A DNA stretch of 64,000 nucleotides from Mucilaginibacter phyllosphaerae (GTDB lineage Bacteria; Bacteroidota; Bacteroidia; Sphingobacteriales; Sphingobacteriaceae), in assembly GCF_004378255.1 (NCBI RefSeq), contig NZ_SNQG01000002.1, positions 310,001 to 374,000 on the forward strand, given 5' to 3'. Position numbers and translations under genes: made by a program. The notes beneath the pieces were generated by a model. It was given only the letters and a program-made list of their open reading frames with translations. It was not told the origin of the DNA and ran no database searches. This document shows, one piece after another, positions 36,015-45,775 of the stretch; the first letter of the stretch is position 1, and every line of letters starts with the position of its first letter.

Positions 36015-37007
36015 ATGGCAATTTTAGCATTTCAAAAACCAGACAAGGTTATCATGCAGAAATCAAATGATTTTGATGGCACGTTTGAGTTTCGTCCGTT
36101 AGAACCAGGCTTCGGTGTAACCATTGGTAATGCTCTGCGTCGTATCTTACTTTCTTCATTAGAAGGTTATGCTATTACATCAGTACGTTTTTCTGGTGTG
36201 ATGCACGAGTTTTCGACCATCAAAGGTGTGGTTGAAGATGTAACCGAGATCATCCTGAACTTAAAGCAGGTTCGTTTTAAGAAAACAGGCGAATCGGGCG
36301 ATAATGAGAAAATATTTGTGATCATTAACGGCCAGGATACTTTTTCTGCAGGCGATATTACCAAGTTTTCAAACAACTTTAGCGTATTAAACCCTGATCT
36401 GGTGATTTGTAATATGGATTCATCAGTAACGCTTGAAGTTGAGCTTACTGTTGCTAAAGGCCGTGGTTACATCAGCAACGAAGAAAACAAAAATCCGGAT
36501 GCTAACGTAGGTGTGATAGCTATCGACTCTATCTTTACGCCAATTAAAAACGTAAAATACACTTTAGAGAACTATCGTGTTGAGCAGAAAACAGATTACG
36601 AGAAGCTGATCCTGGATATCTCTACAGATGGTTCTATCCATCCGGAAGATGCCTTGAAACAAGCTGCCAAGATCCTTATCCAGCACTTTATGCTGTTCTC
36701 TGACGAGAACATGATGTTAGAGGCGCAGGCTAAAGAAGAAACTAAAGAAGTTGACGAGGAAATTTTACACATGCGTAAGATCCTTAAAACGGAGTTGGTT
36801 GATCTTGACCTTTCTGTTCGCGCATTAAATTGCTTAAAGGCGGCCGATATCCGCAGCCTGGCAGACCTGGTTTCTTACGATGTGGCTGATATGTTAAAAT
36901 TCAGAAACTTTGGTAAAAAATCACTGACCGAAATTCAGGACCTGGTTAAATCAAAAGGATTATCTTTTGGTATGAACCTTTCTAAATTTAAGTTAGACGA
37001 AGAATAA
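36015..37007 (+). CDS. rpoA: DNA-directed RNA polymerase alpha subunit
   Basis: This 330-residue subunit has the assembly domain ([40 protein letters not shown]) and the C-terminal DNA-binding domain ([40 protein letters not shown]). It forms the platform for beta and beta-prime and contacts UP elements and activators. Normal length. Confidence 0.98.
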   Translation: MAILAFQKPDKVIMQKSNDFDGTFEFRPLEPGFGVTIGNALRRILLSSLEGYAITSVRFSGVMHEFSTIKGVVEDVTEIILNLKQVRFKKTGESGDNEKIFVIINGQDTFSAGDITKFSNNFSVLNPDLVICNMDSSVTLEVELTVAKGRGYISNEENKNPDANVGVIAIDSIFTPIKNVKYTLENYRVEQKTDYEKLILDISTDGSIHPEDALKQAAKILIQHFMLFSDENMMLEAQAKEETKEVDEEILHMRKILKTELVDLDLSVRALNCLKAADIRSLADLVSYDVADMLKFRNFGKKSLTEIQDLVKSKGLSFGMNLSKFKLDEE

Positions 37008-37132
37008 TTAGAGATTAGCGATTAGAAGTTTGAGATTAGTTCTCGTGCTTTTAATCGCTAATTCTTTATAAAGAAAATGGGGCGAAGGATTAGAAATTAA
37101 TCTCTGATCATTAACCTCTAATCACTAATAAT
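37008..37132. repeat. self-complementary GATTAG repeat between rpoA and rplQ
   Basis: The left arm (37008-37041) repeats TTAGAGATTAGCGATTAGAA-like units; the right arm (37094-37132) repeats TTAACCTCTAATCACTAATA-like units and is its imperfect reverse complement. An inner copy, TTAATCGCTAATTC (37051-37064), can also pair with the left arm. Confidence 0.7.
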
Positions 37133-37206
37133 AGGCGAGGGCATAATTCCGCGGGCTTGATTGAAGAGTCGCCCAACGGTATGCACGTGCACAAATTAAC
37201 AAACAA
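37133..37206 (+). promoter_or_regulatory. possible leader of rplQ
   Basis: A GC-richer stretch between the repeat and rplQ contains GGGC (37153-37156) facing GCCC (37171-37174) and the palindrome TGCACGTGCA near 37182-37191. It may be a leader hairpin like those at rplC, rpsH and rpsM, but the pairing is weaker. Confidence 0.3.
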
Positions 37207-37773
37207 ATGAGACACGGAAAAAAAGTAAACCATTTAGGCCGTACCGATAGCCATCGCAAAGCGATGATGGCTAACATGGCATCTTCGCTTATTTTACACA
37301 AGCGTATTACAACAACATTGGCAAAAGCAAAAGCCCTGCGCGGTTATGTTGAGCCCCTTTTAACTAAATCAAAAAACGATACTACGCACTCTCGCCGTAC
37401 CGTGTTTAGCTATTTGCAAGACAAAGATACCGTGAACATCCTGTTCCGTGAAGTTGCCGAAAAAATTGCTAACCGCCCGGGTGGTTACACACGTATTGTG
37501 AAGTTAGAGAACCGTTTAGGCGATAACGCCGAAATGGCCATCATTGAATTGGTTGATTACAATACCGTTTACGGTAAGGATGTTGAAGCTAAGGCTGAGA
37601 AAAAATCAACACGTCGCCGTGGTGGTGCTTCTAAAGCTAAAGCAGAACCAGCTGCCGCCGCAACAGAAACTGCTGCCCCAGTAGCAGAAACTGCACCGGC
37701 TGTTGAAGAAGCGCCTGCAACTGAAGCTCCTGCAGCATCAGATAAAGAAGGAAATGCTGAAAAAGGCGAGTAA
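37207..37773 (+). CDS. rplQ: 50S ribosomal protein L17 with Ala/Glu-rich tail
   Basis: This 188-residue L17 begins [20 protein letters not shown] and shows [20 protein letters not shown] and [21 protein letters not shown]17 lies near the tunnel exit. The body ends near residue 125; the rest is a low-complexity Ala/Pro/Glu tail ([20 protein letters not shown] and more) absent from E. coli L17. It is the last gene of the ribosomal cluster, with a strong terminator 27 bp on. Confidence 0.97.
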   Translation: MRHGKKVNHLGRTDSHRKAMMANMASSLILHKRITTTLAKAKALRGYVEPLLTKSKNDTTHSRRTVFSYLQDKDTVNILFREVAEKIANRPGGYTRIVKLENRLGDNAEMAIIELVDYNTVYGKDVEAKAEKKSTRRRGGASKAKAEPAAAATETAAPVAETAPAVEEAPATEAPAASDKEGNAEKGE

Positions 37774-37800
37774 TTAATTACACCCTTTAAAAGGATACAA

Positions 37801-37831
37801 AAGCCTCCGGACCTGTCCGGAGGCTTTTTTT
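37801..37831 (+). terminator. terminator of the ribosomal protein cluster
   Basis: A 12-base arm AAGCCTCCGGAC (37801-37812) and its exact reverse complement (37815-37826) around CT, followed by a run of T residues to 37831. It also lies just past the 3' end of the convergent amidohydrolase gene. Confidence 0.93.
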
Positions 37832-37851
37832 GTTTGCGAGGCCTGTTCTTA

Positions 37852-39237
37852 CTAATAGATCTTACCGCCTTTAACGATCAATTTTTCAGAAAGGAAATTT
37901 TTGTAATTATCATAAGGGCTCTTGCTAAATATAATCAGATCAGCTTTTTTACCTTTTTCTATCGAACCATATTTGCTGTCAATATTCATAGCTTGTGCAC
38001 CGTTCAATGTAGCAATCTGTAAAATATCTGCGGTTGTAAAATTAGCTTCGTGTAACAGCAAAAGCTCAGATAAAAAGGCTTTGCCGCCATCTTTGCAATC
38101 GGTGCCTATGCGTATTTTTACACCCTTATCATGGGCCTGTTTTAGATAATTCATCATCACATCAAAACACTTTGATAGCATATCCTTTTGCGCGGTAGTA
38201 TAGCCGGACAGGTCGGGAGCATCCAGATCTGATAATGATGTATTGAAATAGGTTTTCCCGGCAATTGAACCCATAAAATGTATTGCAGTACTTAAGGTTA
38301 CTTTATTTTTTGCCATCTTATCAAGCAAAGCTTCCAACCTGGAATTTAACTGAGGATTCTCACTGATATATCCATAAAATAGCAGGATCCTTGCAAGAAA
38401 CTTGTCGACATTGTCGTCATCCCCAACTCCATACCTTTGTTGAATAACCTTAAAGTTATCCTTTAGGTTGAGCACTGCAGGTGGCAGGGTAAGCATGTGT
38501 TCTATATTTTTTACACCTAAATCAATAGCATCCCAAATAGAGGTTACATTGTTATCGATATGGGCGCTTATTGTTAAATGCTGTTTATTCCCTTCTAAAA
38601 TAACAGCTTTCATCTCGGGCTCTCTTAACCGCCAGTATATTTTAATGTGTTCTAAACCTTTGTTTGCGTATGCAATAACTTTTAATCTGGCATCTTCGGG
38701 GTTGTTTACTACTACATGGTTCATGTAAGTTTTTCTCCCCTTTTCTGCCGAAACGATTGCCCCGCCGCATATGTAAATGTTAGGGTACGCAGGTAACGGA
38801 TTTTTTTGCCAGTTAAGGGATGTATCCATCCACTGTTCTGGTTGCCCCATATCTATAATGGTAGTTGTTCCATATTTTAAGTAAGTATCCGCAAGCTTTT
38901 TTCTATCCAGGTTAACAGGTGCTTTTTCGTCGTTACTTATTTTGCCATATACGTTTTTCAAATGCGTATGTGTGTCAATAAAACCCGGAACGATGAGCCG
39001 GTCGTTCCCGTCAATTATCTTTTTTGCACTAAATGGTTTCGAGCTTTTTATAATAGCTGCAATTGTATCAGCATTTATTAAAACCGATTGGTGTTTTTGT
39101 AGCTTTTTGGTTTTACTGTTATAAAGTGTTACATTTTTTATAGCCAGATCATAAGTAACCGATTGGCTGTATGCCGTGCAGTTTAACGAGGCGAAAGCGA
39201 TGCTTAAGGCAAAAAAAACATATTTTTTGTGATACAT
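37852..39237 (-). CDS. secreted metal-dependent amidohydrolase
   Basis: A signal peptide (ending AYSQ, about residue 25) precedes a 435-residue amidohydrolase domain of the imidazolonepropionase-like type. Metal-site motifs are GFIDTHTHLK (HxH at 90-92), the Lys in HIKIYWRL, the His in TISAHIDNN and the Asp in RIGTDCKDGG. The C-terminal IDSKYGSIEKGKKADLIIFS is the usual closing strand of the family. It may hydrolyse a cyclic amide or peptide in the periplasm; the substrate is unknown. It is convergent with rplQ. An 8-bp inverted repeat overlaps a weak -7 box upstream (39265-39289). Confidence 0.85.
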   Translation of the reverse strand: MYHKKYVFFALSIAFASLNCTAYSQSVTYDLAIKNVTLYNSKTKKLQKHQSVLINADTIAAIIKSSKPFSAKKIIDGNDRLIVPGFIDTHTHLKNVYGKISNDEKAPVNLDRKKLADTYLKYGTTTIIDMGQPEQWMDTSLNWQKNPLPAYPNIYICGGAIVSAEKGRKTYMNHVVVNNPEDARLKVIAYANKGLEHIKIYWRLREPEMKAVILEGNKQHLTISAHIDNNVTSIWDAIDLGVKNIEHMLTLPPAVLNLKDNFKVIQQRYGVGDDDNVDKFLARILLFYGYISENPQLNSRLEALLDKMAKNKVTLSTAIHFMGSIAGKTYFNTSLSDLDAPDLSGYTTAQKDMLSKCFDVMMNYLKQAHDKGVKIRIGTDCKDGGKAFLSELLLLHEANFTTADILQIATLNGAQAMNIDSKYGSIEKGKKADLIIFSKSPYDNYKNFLSEKLIVKGGKIY

Positions 39238-39264
39238 AAGGCTTTAAAGAAGTTTTGATAGCAG

Positions 39265-39289
39265 TTTAGATATTAGCTATCTAAATATA
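39265..39289 (-). promoter_or_regulatory. inverted repeat overlapping a -7-like box, amidohydrolase gene
   Basis: TTTAGATA (39265-39272) and TATCTAAA (39278-39285) form an 8-bp inverted repeat with a 5-base loop. On the minus strand TATATTTA (39282-39289) is one mismatch from TAnnTTTG. The overlap suggests an operator on the promoter. Confidence 0.35.
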
Positions 39290-39423
39290 GATAAAAGCGA
39301 TAAACCTGCATATATTCAAGTGAATTTAAATCCCTGTTATGTTTGTCACAGCAAAAAGATTTCACCAAATATTCAAAACCCCCGCCTGCTAATTGGGTTA
39401 AGATTATATAGTAACATTACAAT

Positions 39424-41160
39424 ATGGCAAACGTAGCAGACCAACTGGTTGAAATGCTGGTGAAAGCGGGAATAAAAAGGATCTATGCTGTAACAGGCGA
39501 TAGCTTAAATGAAGTTAACGATGCTGTAAGGCGCGAGGGGAGCATTCAGTGGGTGCACGTAAGGCATGAAGAGGCCGGCGCTTACGCCGCCGGGGCCGAG
39601 GCACAGATAACAGGCAATTTAGCTTGCTGCGCGGGCAGCAGCGGGCCGGGGCATGTACACCTGATAAACGGACTGTATGACGCGCACCGTTCTGCCGCGC
39701 CGGTAATTGCCATTGCATCAACCGTAGCCAGCTTTGAGTATGGTACCGAATACTTCCAGGAAACAAACACCATAAAATTATTTGACGATTGCAGCCACTA
39801 TAACCAGGTTGCTACTACGCCAAAGCAGCTGCCGCGTATGCTGCAGGCGGGTATCCAGGCGGCGCTGCACCGCAAAGGGGTATCGGTAATTGGCCTGCCC
39901 GGCGACCTGACCAGCATGGACGCCGCCGAGATCACCACATCTACCCAAAATTTTAACCCGGTTGCCTTAACCCGCCCCAACGATGAAGATATTGCCAGGC
40001 TTGCCGCGTTGGTTAATCAGCATAAAAAAATTACCATTTTTTGTGGTATAGGGGCCGCCGGTGCGCATGATGAAGTAGTTGCCTTATCGCAAAAACTTAA
40101 TGCGCCGGTGGCCTATTCTTTCCGCTCAAAAATGGATATCCAGTACAATAACCCTAACGAGGTGGGGATGACCGGCCTTTTGGGCCTGCCGTCGGCATAT
40201 CACAGTATGCATGAGTCGGATCTGCTGATATTGTTGGGTACCGATTTCCCGTACACGCCTTTTATGCCTACAGATTGCAAAATTGTACAGGTGGATATTA
40301 AACCCGAACGCATAGGCCGCCGCGCCAATGTTGATGTAGGTTTAAGCGGAACGGTAAAGGATACCCTTGCCGCCCTGTTACCGCAGGTAGAACAGCATAC
40401 GGACGATAGCTTTTTAAAGGCCCAACTGGAGTTTTACGGCGAGGTGAAAAAAAACATGAAGATTTATGTGGATGATGCCGGTAAAAAGGATAATATCCAC
40501 CCCGAGTATATTGCCAGCCTGATTGATGAACTGGCTGCCGATAATGCTATTTTTACGGTGGATACCGGCATGTCGTGCGTATGGGGATCGCGCTATATTA
40601 ATGCCACCGGTAAACGGCAGATGATAGGCTCGTTCAATCATGGCTCTATGGCCAATGCGATGCCGCAGGCCATCGGCGCGGCCCTGGCCTGCCCGGACAG
40701 GCAGGTGATTGCCTTATGCGGCGATGGGGGGATCTCTATGCTGCTGGGCGACCTGGCTACCATTACGCAGTATAACCTGCCCATAAAGATCGTTGTTTTT
40801 AACAACCGGTCGTTAGGGATGGTGAAACTGGAGATGGAGGTTGCCGGCCTGCCCGATTGGCAAACCGAAATGCACAACCCCGATTTTGCCATGGTGGCCA
40901 AAGCAATGGGCATGAAGGGCATCACCATTACCGACCCGGATGACGCCAGGCAAGGATTAATAGAAGCTTTAATGTATAAAGGCCCGGCCTTAATTAATAT
41001 ATTTACAGACCCTAACGCCCTGGCTATGCCGCCAAAGATCGAGCTGGGGCAGGTAAAGGGCATGGCCCTTTCCATGACCAAGCTGATGCTGAACGGGCGG
41101 ATGGACGAAGTGGTGGATACCATTAAAGCCAACTACAAACATTTAAAAGACCTGATATAA
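39424..41160 (+). CDS. poxB: pyruvate dehydrogenase (quinone), thiamine diphosphate-dependent
   Basis: This 578-residue enzyme follows E. coli PoxB closely as I recall it: GIKRIYAVTGDSLNEVNDAV, the cofactor Glu50 in VRHEEAGAYAAGAEAQITG, GSFNHGSMANAMPQAIGAAL and the diphosphate motif CGDGGISMLLGDLATITQYN ending in NN. PoxB oxidises pyruvate to acetate and CO2, using FAD, and passes electrons to membrane quinones. The C-terminal membrane-binding segment is recognisable (MALSMTKLMLNGRMDEVVDT) but the final peptide differs. It is followed 4 bp later by a PAP2 phosphatase. Confidence 0.9.
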   Translation: MANVADQLVEMLVKAGIKRIYAVTGDSLNEVNDAVRREGSIQWVHVRHEEAGAYAAGAEAQITGNLACCAGSSGPGHVHLINGLYDAHRSAAPVIAIASTVASFEYGTEYFQETNTIKLFDDCSHYNQVATTPKQLPRMLQAGIQAALHRKGVSVIGLPGDLTSMDAAEITTSTQNFNPVALTRPNDEDIARLAALVNQHKKITIFCGIGAAGAHDEVVALSQKLNAPVAYSFRSKMDIQYNNPNEVGMTGLLGLPSAYHSMHESDLLILLGTDFPYTPFMPTDCKIVQVDIKPERIGRRANVDVGLSGTVKDTLAALLPQVEQHTDDSFLKAQLEFYGEVKKNMKIYVDDAGKKDNIHPEYIASLIDELAADNAIFTVDTGMSCVWGSRYINATGKRQMIGSFNHGSMANAMPQAIGAALACPDRQVIALCGDGGISMLLGDLATITQYNLPIKIVVFNNRSLGMVKLEMEVAGLPDWQTEMHNPDFAMVAKAMGMKGITITDPDDARQGLIEALMYKGPALINIFTDPNALAMPPKIELGQVKGMALSMTKLMLNGRMDEVVDTIKANYKHLKDLI

Positions 41161-41164
41161 ATTA

Positions 41165-41830
41165 ATGAATATACGCAGGCAGCATATACTGCTGTTAGTA
41201 CTAAGCCTTATTGTTGTTGGATTTGTTGGCCTGTCTGTTTTGGTGGTGCTGTATCCTTCCATGTCTATAGATCTGAAGATCTCGCACGAGATCCAGGAGC
41301 GTCAAAACCCTTTTATAGATGAGTTGATGTACCTGATCAGCACGCCCGGCTACATGCCCGAATCGGTAATTATGGTGGCTGCAACGGCTTTGATATTTTT
41401 TTTATTTAAATATAAAAAGGCTGCGCTTTTTGTACTGTGCACCGGCGCATCGGGCTTAATAAGTACCTTGGTAAAGGCGCTGGTTAACCGCCCCAGGCCT
41501 TCAGAATCACTGGTGAGGATAGTTTTTAAAACCACCCAGCAGAGCTTCCCGAGCGGGCATATGATGTTTTATGTGATCTTCTTCGGCTTTTTGATCTTGC
41601 TGATGTTTCAGTTAGAAAATATCCCCAGGTTGATCAGGTACGTGGTCGGGCTGGTCAGCGGGTTCCTTATTTTTGCTATACCGTTTTCGCGCATTTACCT
41701 TGGGGCGCATTGGTTTACCGATGTTTTTGGAGGTTTTTTGCTGGGGGTACCCGGCTTGTATCTTTTATCGTGGCTGTATCTGCGCAAACGCGCCGGCAAG
41801 CAGGAAGCGCCTGTTGCCGAAACTGAATAA
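41165..41830 (+). CDS. PAP2-family membrane phosphatase
   Basis: This 221-residue protein has about six membrane helices and the three phosphatase motifs: KALVNRPRP (104-112), PSGH (129-132) and SRIYLGAHWFTD (175-186) with the catalytic His182 and Asp186. Such enzymes remove phosphate from lipid phosphates (phosphatidate, undecaprenyl diphosphate, phosphatidylglycerophosphate) on the periplasmic face. The exact lipid is not fixed by the sequence. It starts 4 bp after poxB, so the two are likely cotranscribed, with no obvious functional link. Confidence 0.9.
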   Translation: MNIRRQHILLLVLSLIVVGFVGLSVLVVLYPSMSIDLKISHEIQERQNPFIDELMYLISTPGYMPESVIMVAATALIFFLFKYKKAALFVLCTGASGLISTLVKALVNRPRPSESLVRIVFKTTQQSFPSGHMMFYVIFFGFLILLMFQLENIPRLIRYVVGLVSGFLIFAIPFSRIYLGAHWFTDVFGGFLLGVPGLYLLSWLYLRKRAGKQEAPVAETE

Positions 41831-41896
41831 ATTGAACTGCTGCAGGTAATAGATTTTTGTTTAGATTTATTCACCTAAGTTTAAACTGATTTAAGC

Positions 41897-43087
41897 ATGA
41901 CCGCTAACTTATCCAACAAGCAACGGATCCAGGCAATTGATATATTGCGGGGCGTTATTATGCTGATAATGGCAATAGACCATGTGCGGGAGTATTTTCA
42001 CACAGGCGCCATGATGAGCGACCCTACCAACCTTGCAACCACTACGCCCATACTTTTTTTTACCCGCTGGATAACCCATTTTTGCGCACCCACTTTTGTT
42101 TTTTTAAGTGGCCTGTCGGCCTACCTTGCCGGTATGCGGCGCACTAAAAAAGAGTTGAGCCTGTTTTTAATAAAACGTGGCTTGTGGCTTGTGTTTGTAG
42201 AGATAGCCATTATTTCGCTGGCCTTAACGCTCGATCCGCTTTATCATGGTATTGCCCTGCAGGTGATCTGGGCCATAGGGATAAGTATGCTATTGCTTGG
42301 CTTACTGATATGGTTGCCGCTGCCCGCAATAGCTGCAATAGCCATACTGATCATAGCGGGGCACGATTGGTTAAATACCATAAAATTGCCCGCAAACGGT
42401 GCCGGCGATGTGCTGATGAAGCTGTTCTTTACCTCGCGCGGGGCTCTCTTCTTCCTCGACAAAACCCACCTGGTATTTGCCCTGTACGCCGTGATCCCGT
42501 GGACAGGCGTGATGCTTTTAGGCTACGTTTTTGGGGCTTTATACCAAGCTAAATACCGGTATATTGACAGGAAGGTATTGCTGATCTACAGTTCGCTGTT
42601 TTTTTTCCTGGTGTTTCTGGCTTTAAGGCTCACCAATTTTTACGGCGACCCGGCGCCCTGGTCTATCCAAAAAACAGATGTGTACAGCTTCTTGTCTTTT
42701 ATGAATGTAAGCAAGTATCCGCCATCTTTAATTTATTGCTGCCTTACCTTGTCTGTGGCCATATTGGTGCTGGCCCTTGCCGAAACAGCTACAGGCAAAC
42801 TGGCCCGCTTTTTACAGGTTTACGGCAGTGTGCCATTCTTTTACTATGTGCTGCACTTTTATCTTATCAGGATGCTCACGGTAGTTGTTTTCTTTTTGCA
42901 GGGCTTTAAAACATCGCAGATAGTTACCCCAAACATGCCCTTTAATTTTGAGCCACCCGGCTTTGGGTTTAGCCTGGGCTGGGTTTACCTGATCTGGCTG
43001 GCAATAATACTGGCGTTGTACTACCCTTGTAAATGGTTCTCCAATTATAAAAAAACGCATAAGCAATGGTGGTTAAGTTATCTGTAA
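41897..43087 (+). CDS. DUF1624/heparan-alpha-glucosaminide N-acetyltransferase-like membrane protein
   Basis: This 396-residue protein has about ten membrane helices and the family start QRIQAIDILRGVIMLIMAID followed by HVREYF. FFTRWITHFCAPTFVFLSGL is the second conserved segment. The His in AIDHVREY matches the proposed acyl-accepting His of the human lysosomal enzyme. The family moves acetyl groups from acetyl-CoA across the membrane to sugars; no bacterial substrate can be assigned here. It stands 66 bp after the PAP2 gene on the same strand. Confidence 0.8.
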   Translation: MTANLSNKQRIQAIDILRGVIMLIMAIDHVREYFHTGAMMSDPTNLATTTPILFFTRWITHFCAPTFVFLSGLSAYLAGMRRTKKELSLFLIKRGLWLVFVEIAIISLALTLDPLYHGIALQVIWAIGISMLLLGLLIWLPLPAIAAIAILIIAGHDWLNTIKLPANGAGDVLMKLFFTSRGALFFLDKTHLVFALYAVIPWTGVMLLGYVFGALYQAKYRYIDRKVLLIYSSLFFFLVFLALRLTNFYGDPAPWSIQKTDVYSFLSFMNVSKYPPSLIYCCLTLSVAILVLALAETATGKLARFLQVYGSVPFFYYVLHFYLIRMLTVVVFFLQGFKTSQIVTPNMPFNFEPPGFGFSLGWVYLIWLAIILALYYPCKWFSNYKKTHKQWWLSYL

Positions 43088-43194
43088 GCCCCGGCTGGTA
43101 TTGCTCATCGTATCTGCGCGTGCTTTGAAATTGCAGCGTTATTTAATTCAAAAGATTATCTTTAGAATCAGAATAATGTATCAATCCTTATCAC

Positions 43195-44889
43195 ATGTTT
43201 AAACGTTTACTATTTGTTATTGCGGTAGCATTTTTTGTTAATGCCTGTAAAAAAGATGCTCCGGAAAGTAAATTACCGAGTGTAAACCCGGTTCAGGGTA
43301 CGGTAAAGGCCGACTGGGGAGACACCATTACCATTACGGGTAATAATTTGCCGACTGATACAAAAGTTAGGTTTGGTGAAAATACCGCTGTGGTTGTTTC
43401 AAATAACGGTAAAGAATTGCGTTGTATAGTGCCTGTTTCTATTGCTGATAGTATCACCACCACTGTTTATCTGCAGTATAACGGCCAAACGGTGGGGCTA
43501 AAGGATTATGTTACCCTGAATGCGCCGGTGATCACTTCTTTTACGCCTACGCAGGCCATCGGGGATACGGTAGTGATAAAGGGAGCGCATTTTAATTATT
43601 TTAGGTTGCTGGTTAAATTTGGTAATGCAGATGCCAGGGTGGTTTCGTGGTCTAAAAGCCAGCTGAAAGTACTTGTGCCCGACGAGATCAAAAGTATCCA
43701 TTCTGCTATCAGCGTAACTTCGCAGGTGCAAACAGTGGTGGCATCCAACCCGCAATTTGAGGTTTTGAAGCCGGTAATTACCAGTGTTACGCCCGAGGCA
43801 TTTATTGGTGACGAGATCGTGATCAAAGGGAAATACTTTCATCCTTTGGGGCCGTTTGCGGTAACGCTGGATGGGAAGCCTGCGGGTGCAAGCGTAACTG
43901 ATAACGGGACGATATCGTTCAAATTACCTTATCAGGCCTATCCGGGCCGTAAAACTACGGTTAAGGTTAAGCTGCTTGAATACGAGGTTACTTACCCGGT
44001 AGATATAAAGATCAAAAATAACTGGGTGCTGGTGCACGAGGGGCTTCCGTTCTCTGCTTATTACGCCACGCCGTTAACGGTAGGTGCAAATGTATATCTG
44101 GTTGCCCCGCTCAAAAACTCAAACGGCGAAGGGGTGTACCTGTGGCGCTTTAACCAGGCAGATTTTTCATGGACAAGGGTTGGCAATATGCTTCCGGATC
44201 CTGGTGATTTCCGTGTAGGTACCAATGGCCGTAAAATTTACTTATACAACTCTCTTTCCGCAACTAATTTTTATGAATGTGAGCCATCCAATGGTACATG
44301 GATCGCCAGGGCAAACTATTCGGGCCCTGCACGCAGGGAATCGGCACTGTTCAGCCTGGGTGGTAAGATCTACCTGGGGGCGGGATATCATTATATCGGG
44401 AATGACCGGAAGGGGCTGGATGACTGGTATGTTTACACGCCGGGGGCCAACAGCTGGTTGCGGATAGCAGATATGCGGACGGGTTATGAAGATAATTACC
44501 CCATGTCTTCTGCAGCAACGGTGGTGATCAATAACGAAGCTTATGTGTTATGTGGCGGCTGGTTTTATGATTATAAGTATAACCCGGTTAATGATAAGTG
44601 GACAGCTTTAGAAAATATGATGGAACCGCGCAGGCAGGCGGGGGTAGTGGTTTATAAAAACAAAATTTACACCATAAAAGGTTTCCTGGTACAAAACGTG
44701 GGCAATTCTAACCGGGATATATTCAGTTTCGATCCGGCGGCTAATCACTGGGCGTACGAACCTGTGGATATCAATCCCTTTGATGATGAATTAAATGTTG
44801 CTTTTACTGTTGGGGGTAAAATTTACATGCTATCATATGATTCTTCCGAATTCAGGAATAACCTGTATGAAGCGATAAGTCTGCCATAA
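43195..44889 (+). CDS. lipoprotein with IPT/TIG domains and Kelch repeats
   Basis: A lipoprotein signal (acylated Cys18 in FFVNACKKD) precedes three immunoglobulin-like IPT/TIG domains (about 30-110, 111-190 and 191-275; e.g. WGDTITITGNNLPTDTKVRF) and a beta-propeller of Kelch-type repeats to the end (e.g. ALFSLGGKIYLGAGYHYIG, EAYVLCGGWFYDYKYNPVND). The 564-residue protein is probably exposed on the cell surface or in the periplasm and binds protein or glycan; the ligand is unknown. It is convergent with the DUF4249 gene, 68 bp apart. A similar but shorter Kelch lipoprotein lies at 54042-55052. Confidence 0.82.
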   Translation: MFKRLLFVIAVAFFVNACKKDAPESKLPSVNPVQGTVKADWGDTITITGNNLPTDTKVRFGENTAVVVSNNGKELRCIVPVSIADSITTTVYLQYNGQTVGLKDYVTLNAPVITSFTPTQAIGDTVVIKGAHFNYFRLLVKFGNADARVVSWSKSQLKVLVPDEIKSIHSAISVTSQVQTVVASNPQFEVLKPVITSVTPEAFIGDEIVIKGKYFHPLGPFAVTLDGKPAGASVTDNGTISFKLPYQAYPGRKTTVKVKLLEYEVTYPVDIKIKNNWVLVHEGLPFSAYYATPLTVGANVYLVAPLKNSNGEGVYLWRFNQADFSWTRVGNMLPDPGDFRVGTNGRKIYLYNSLSATNFYECEPSNGTWIARANYSGPARRESALFSLGGKIYLGAGYHYIGNDRKGLDDWYVYTPGANSWLRIADMRTGYEDNYPMSSAATVVINNEAYVLCGGWFYDYKYNPVNDKWTALENMMEPRRQAGVVVYKNKIYTIKGFLVQNVGNSNRDIFSFDPAANHWAYEPVDINPFDDELNVAFTVGGKIYMLSYDSSEFRNNLYEAISLP

Positions 44890-44957
44890 TAACATACGGG
44901 GAGCATGTAATTGCCCTGTGCAGGCAACGATAAACAGGCAAATGATCAATCCCCTTT

Positions 44958-45764
44958 TTATTTAACAATAATGGTTTTTGTTTGCGTGGTGTGTGCGCTG
45001 AAATAGCCCAGCGCCCCGTTATTAAGGTTGCTTGGCGGGTTGGCCGGCGTAGCCGAGCCAAAAGCGCCGCTGCTTTGCTGCTGCATCAGGCTGTACCAAT
45101 AGGTATAAACAGGTTTATCGATACACTGCATCTCTACCGTGGCGGTATCGCCCGGTAATATATCCACATCCAGGTCTGATCCTATGCGCAGGATGGTATT
45201 CACAGCGCGCCCGTCGGTAAAGTCATCATCGGCAGCAAAAACACTTTTAATTTGTGCGCCGTTTATAAACAGTACAAACCGGTATTGATTGCTGATGCCG
45301 GCCTGGTCTTTATAATGTACCAGTACCTGGCGTTCCTGATCATCTGTAGGCCTGTTTCGGGACGAGAGCGAATCAAGCGCCACTAAACCGGGCATGGTTG
45401 ATGTGGCCGTGTAGGTTTTTCCGTCAACCGATACAGAAAGGGTATAGGTGCTGCCGGCGATAGCGGCCAGGGGGCCGTAGGTGTAAGTGCCCGGTTGGCT
45501 TTCGGCCATCTGGTATTCGTTGCCGGCCTGGTCATTTAATTTAACGGTTGCGCCGCTTACTGCAGGGTAGGTATTGGTGTTATCGAAAGAGGTATTGCGG
45601 CTTATTTTAACCGTTTGCAGGCCGGTTACATCGGTAATATTCCCTTCAATAACCACAATGCCGGTATCGTCTTTAATATCAACATCAATCACCTTTTCGC
45701 ACGATGTGTGCAACAGCAGCATCATAAAGGCTGTTACAGGCAGAAGGTAGTTTTTTATTTTCAT
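44958..45764 (-). CDS. DUF4249 lipoprotein
   Basis: This 268-residue lipoprotein (acylated Cys22 in LLHTSCEKVI) shows the DUF4249 start EKVIDVDIKDDTGIVVIEGN followed by ITDVTGLQTVKISRNTSFD and a beta-rich body with GATVKLNDQAGNEYQ. The family is nearly always encoded with a TonB-dependent receptor, as here (11 bp upstream), and is thought to act as its surface partner, like SusD for SusC. The ligand is unknown. Confidence 0.85.
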   Translation of the reverse strand: MKIKNYLLPVTAFMMLLLHTSCEKVIDVDIKDDTGIVVIEGNITDVTGLQTVKISRNTSFDNTNTYPAVSGATVKLNDQAGNEYQMAESQPGTYTYGPLAAIAGSTYTLSVSVDGKTYTATSTMPGLVALDSLSSRNRPTDDQERQVLVHYKDQAGISNQYRFVLFINGAQIKSVFAADDDFTDGRAVNTILRIGSDLDVDILPGDTATVEMQCIDKPVYTYWYSLMQQQSSGAFGSATPANPPSNLNNGALGYFSAHTTQTKTIIVK

Positions 45765-45775
45765 GTGTTTTAAGC

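Noticed and set aside
44911..44927. Small hairpin TTGCC/GGCAA between convergent genes
   Set aside because: Only five pairs and no T-run, too weak to call a terminator.
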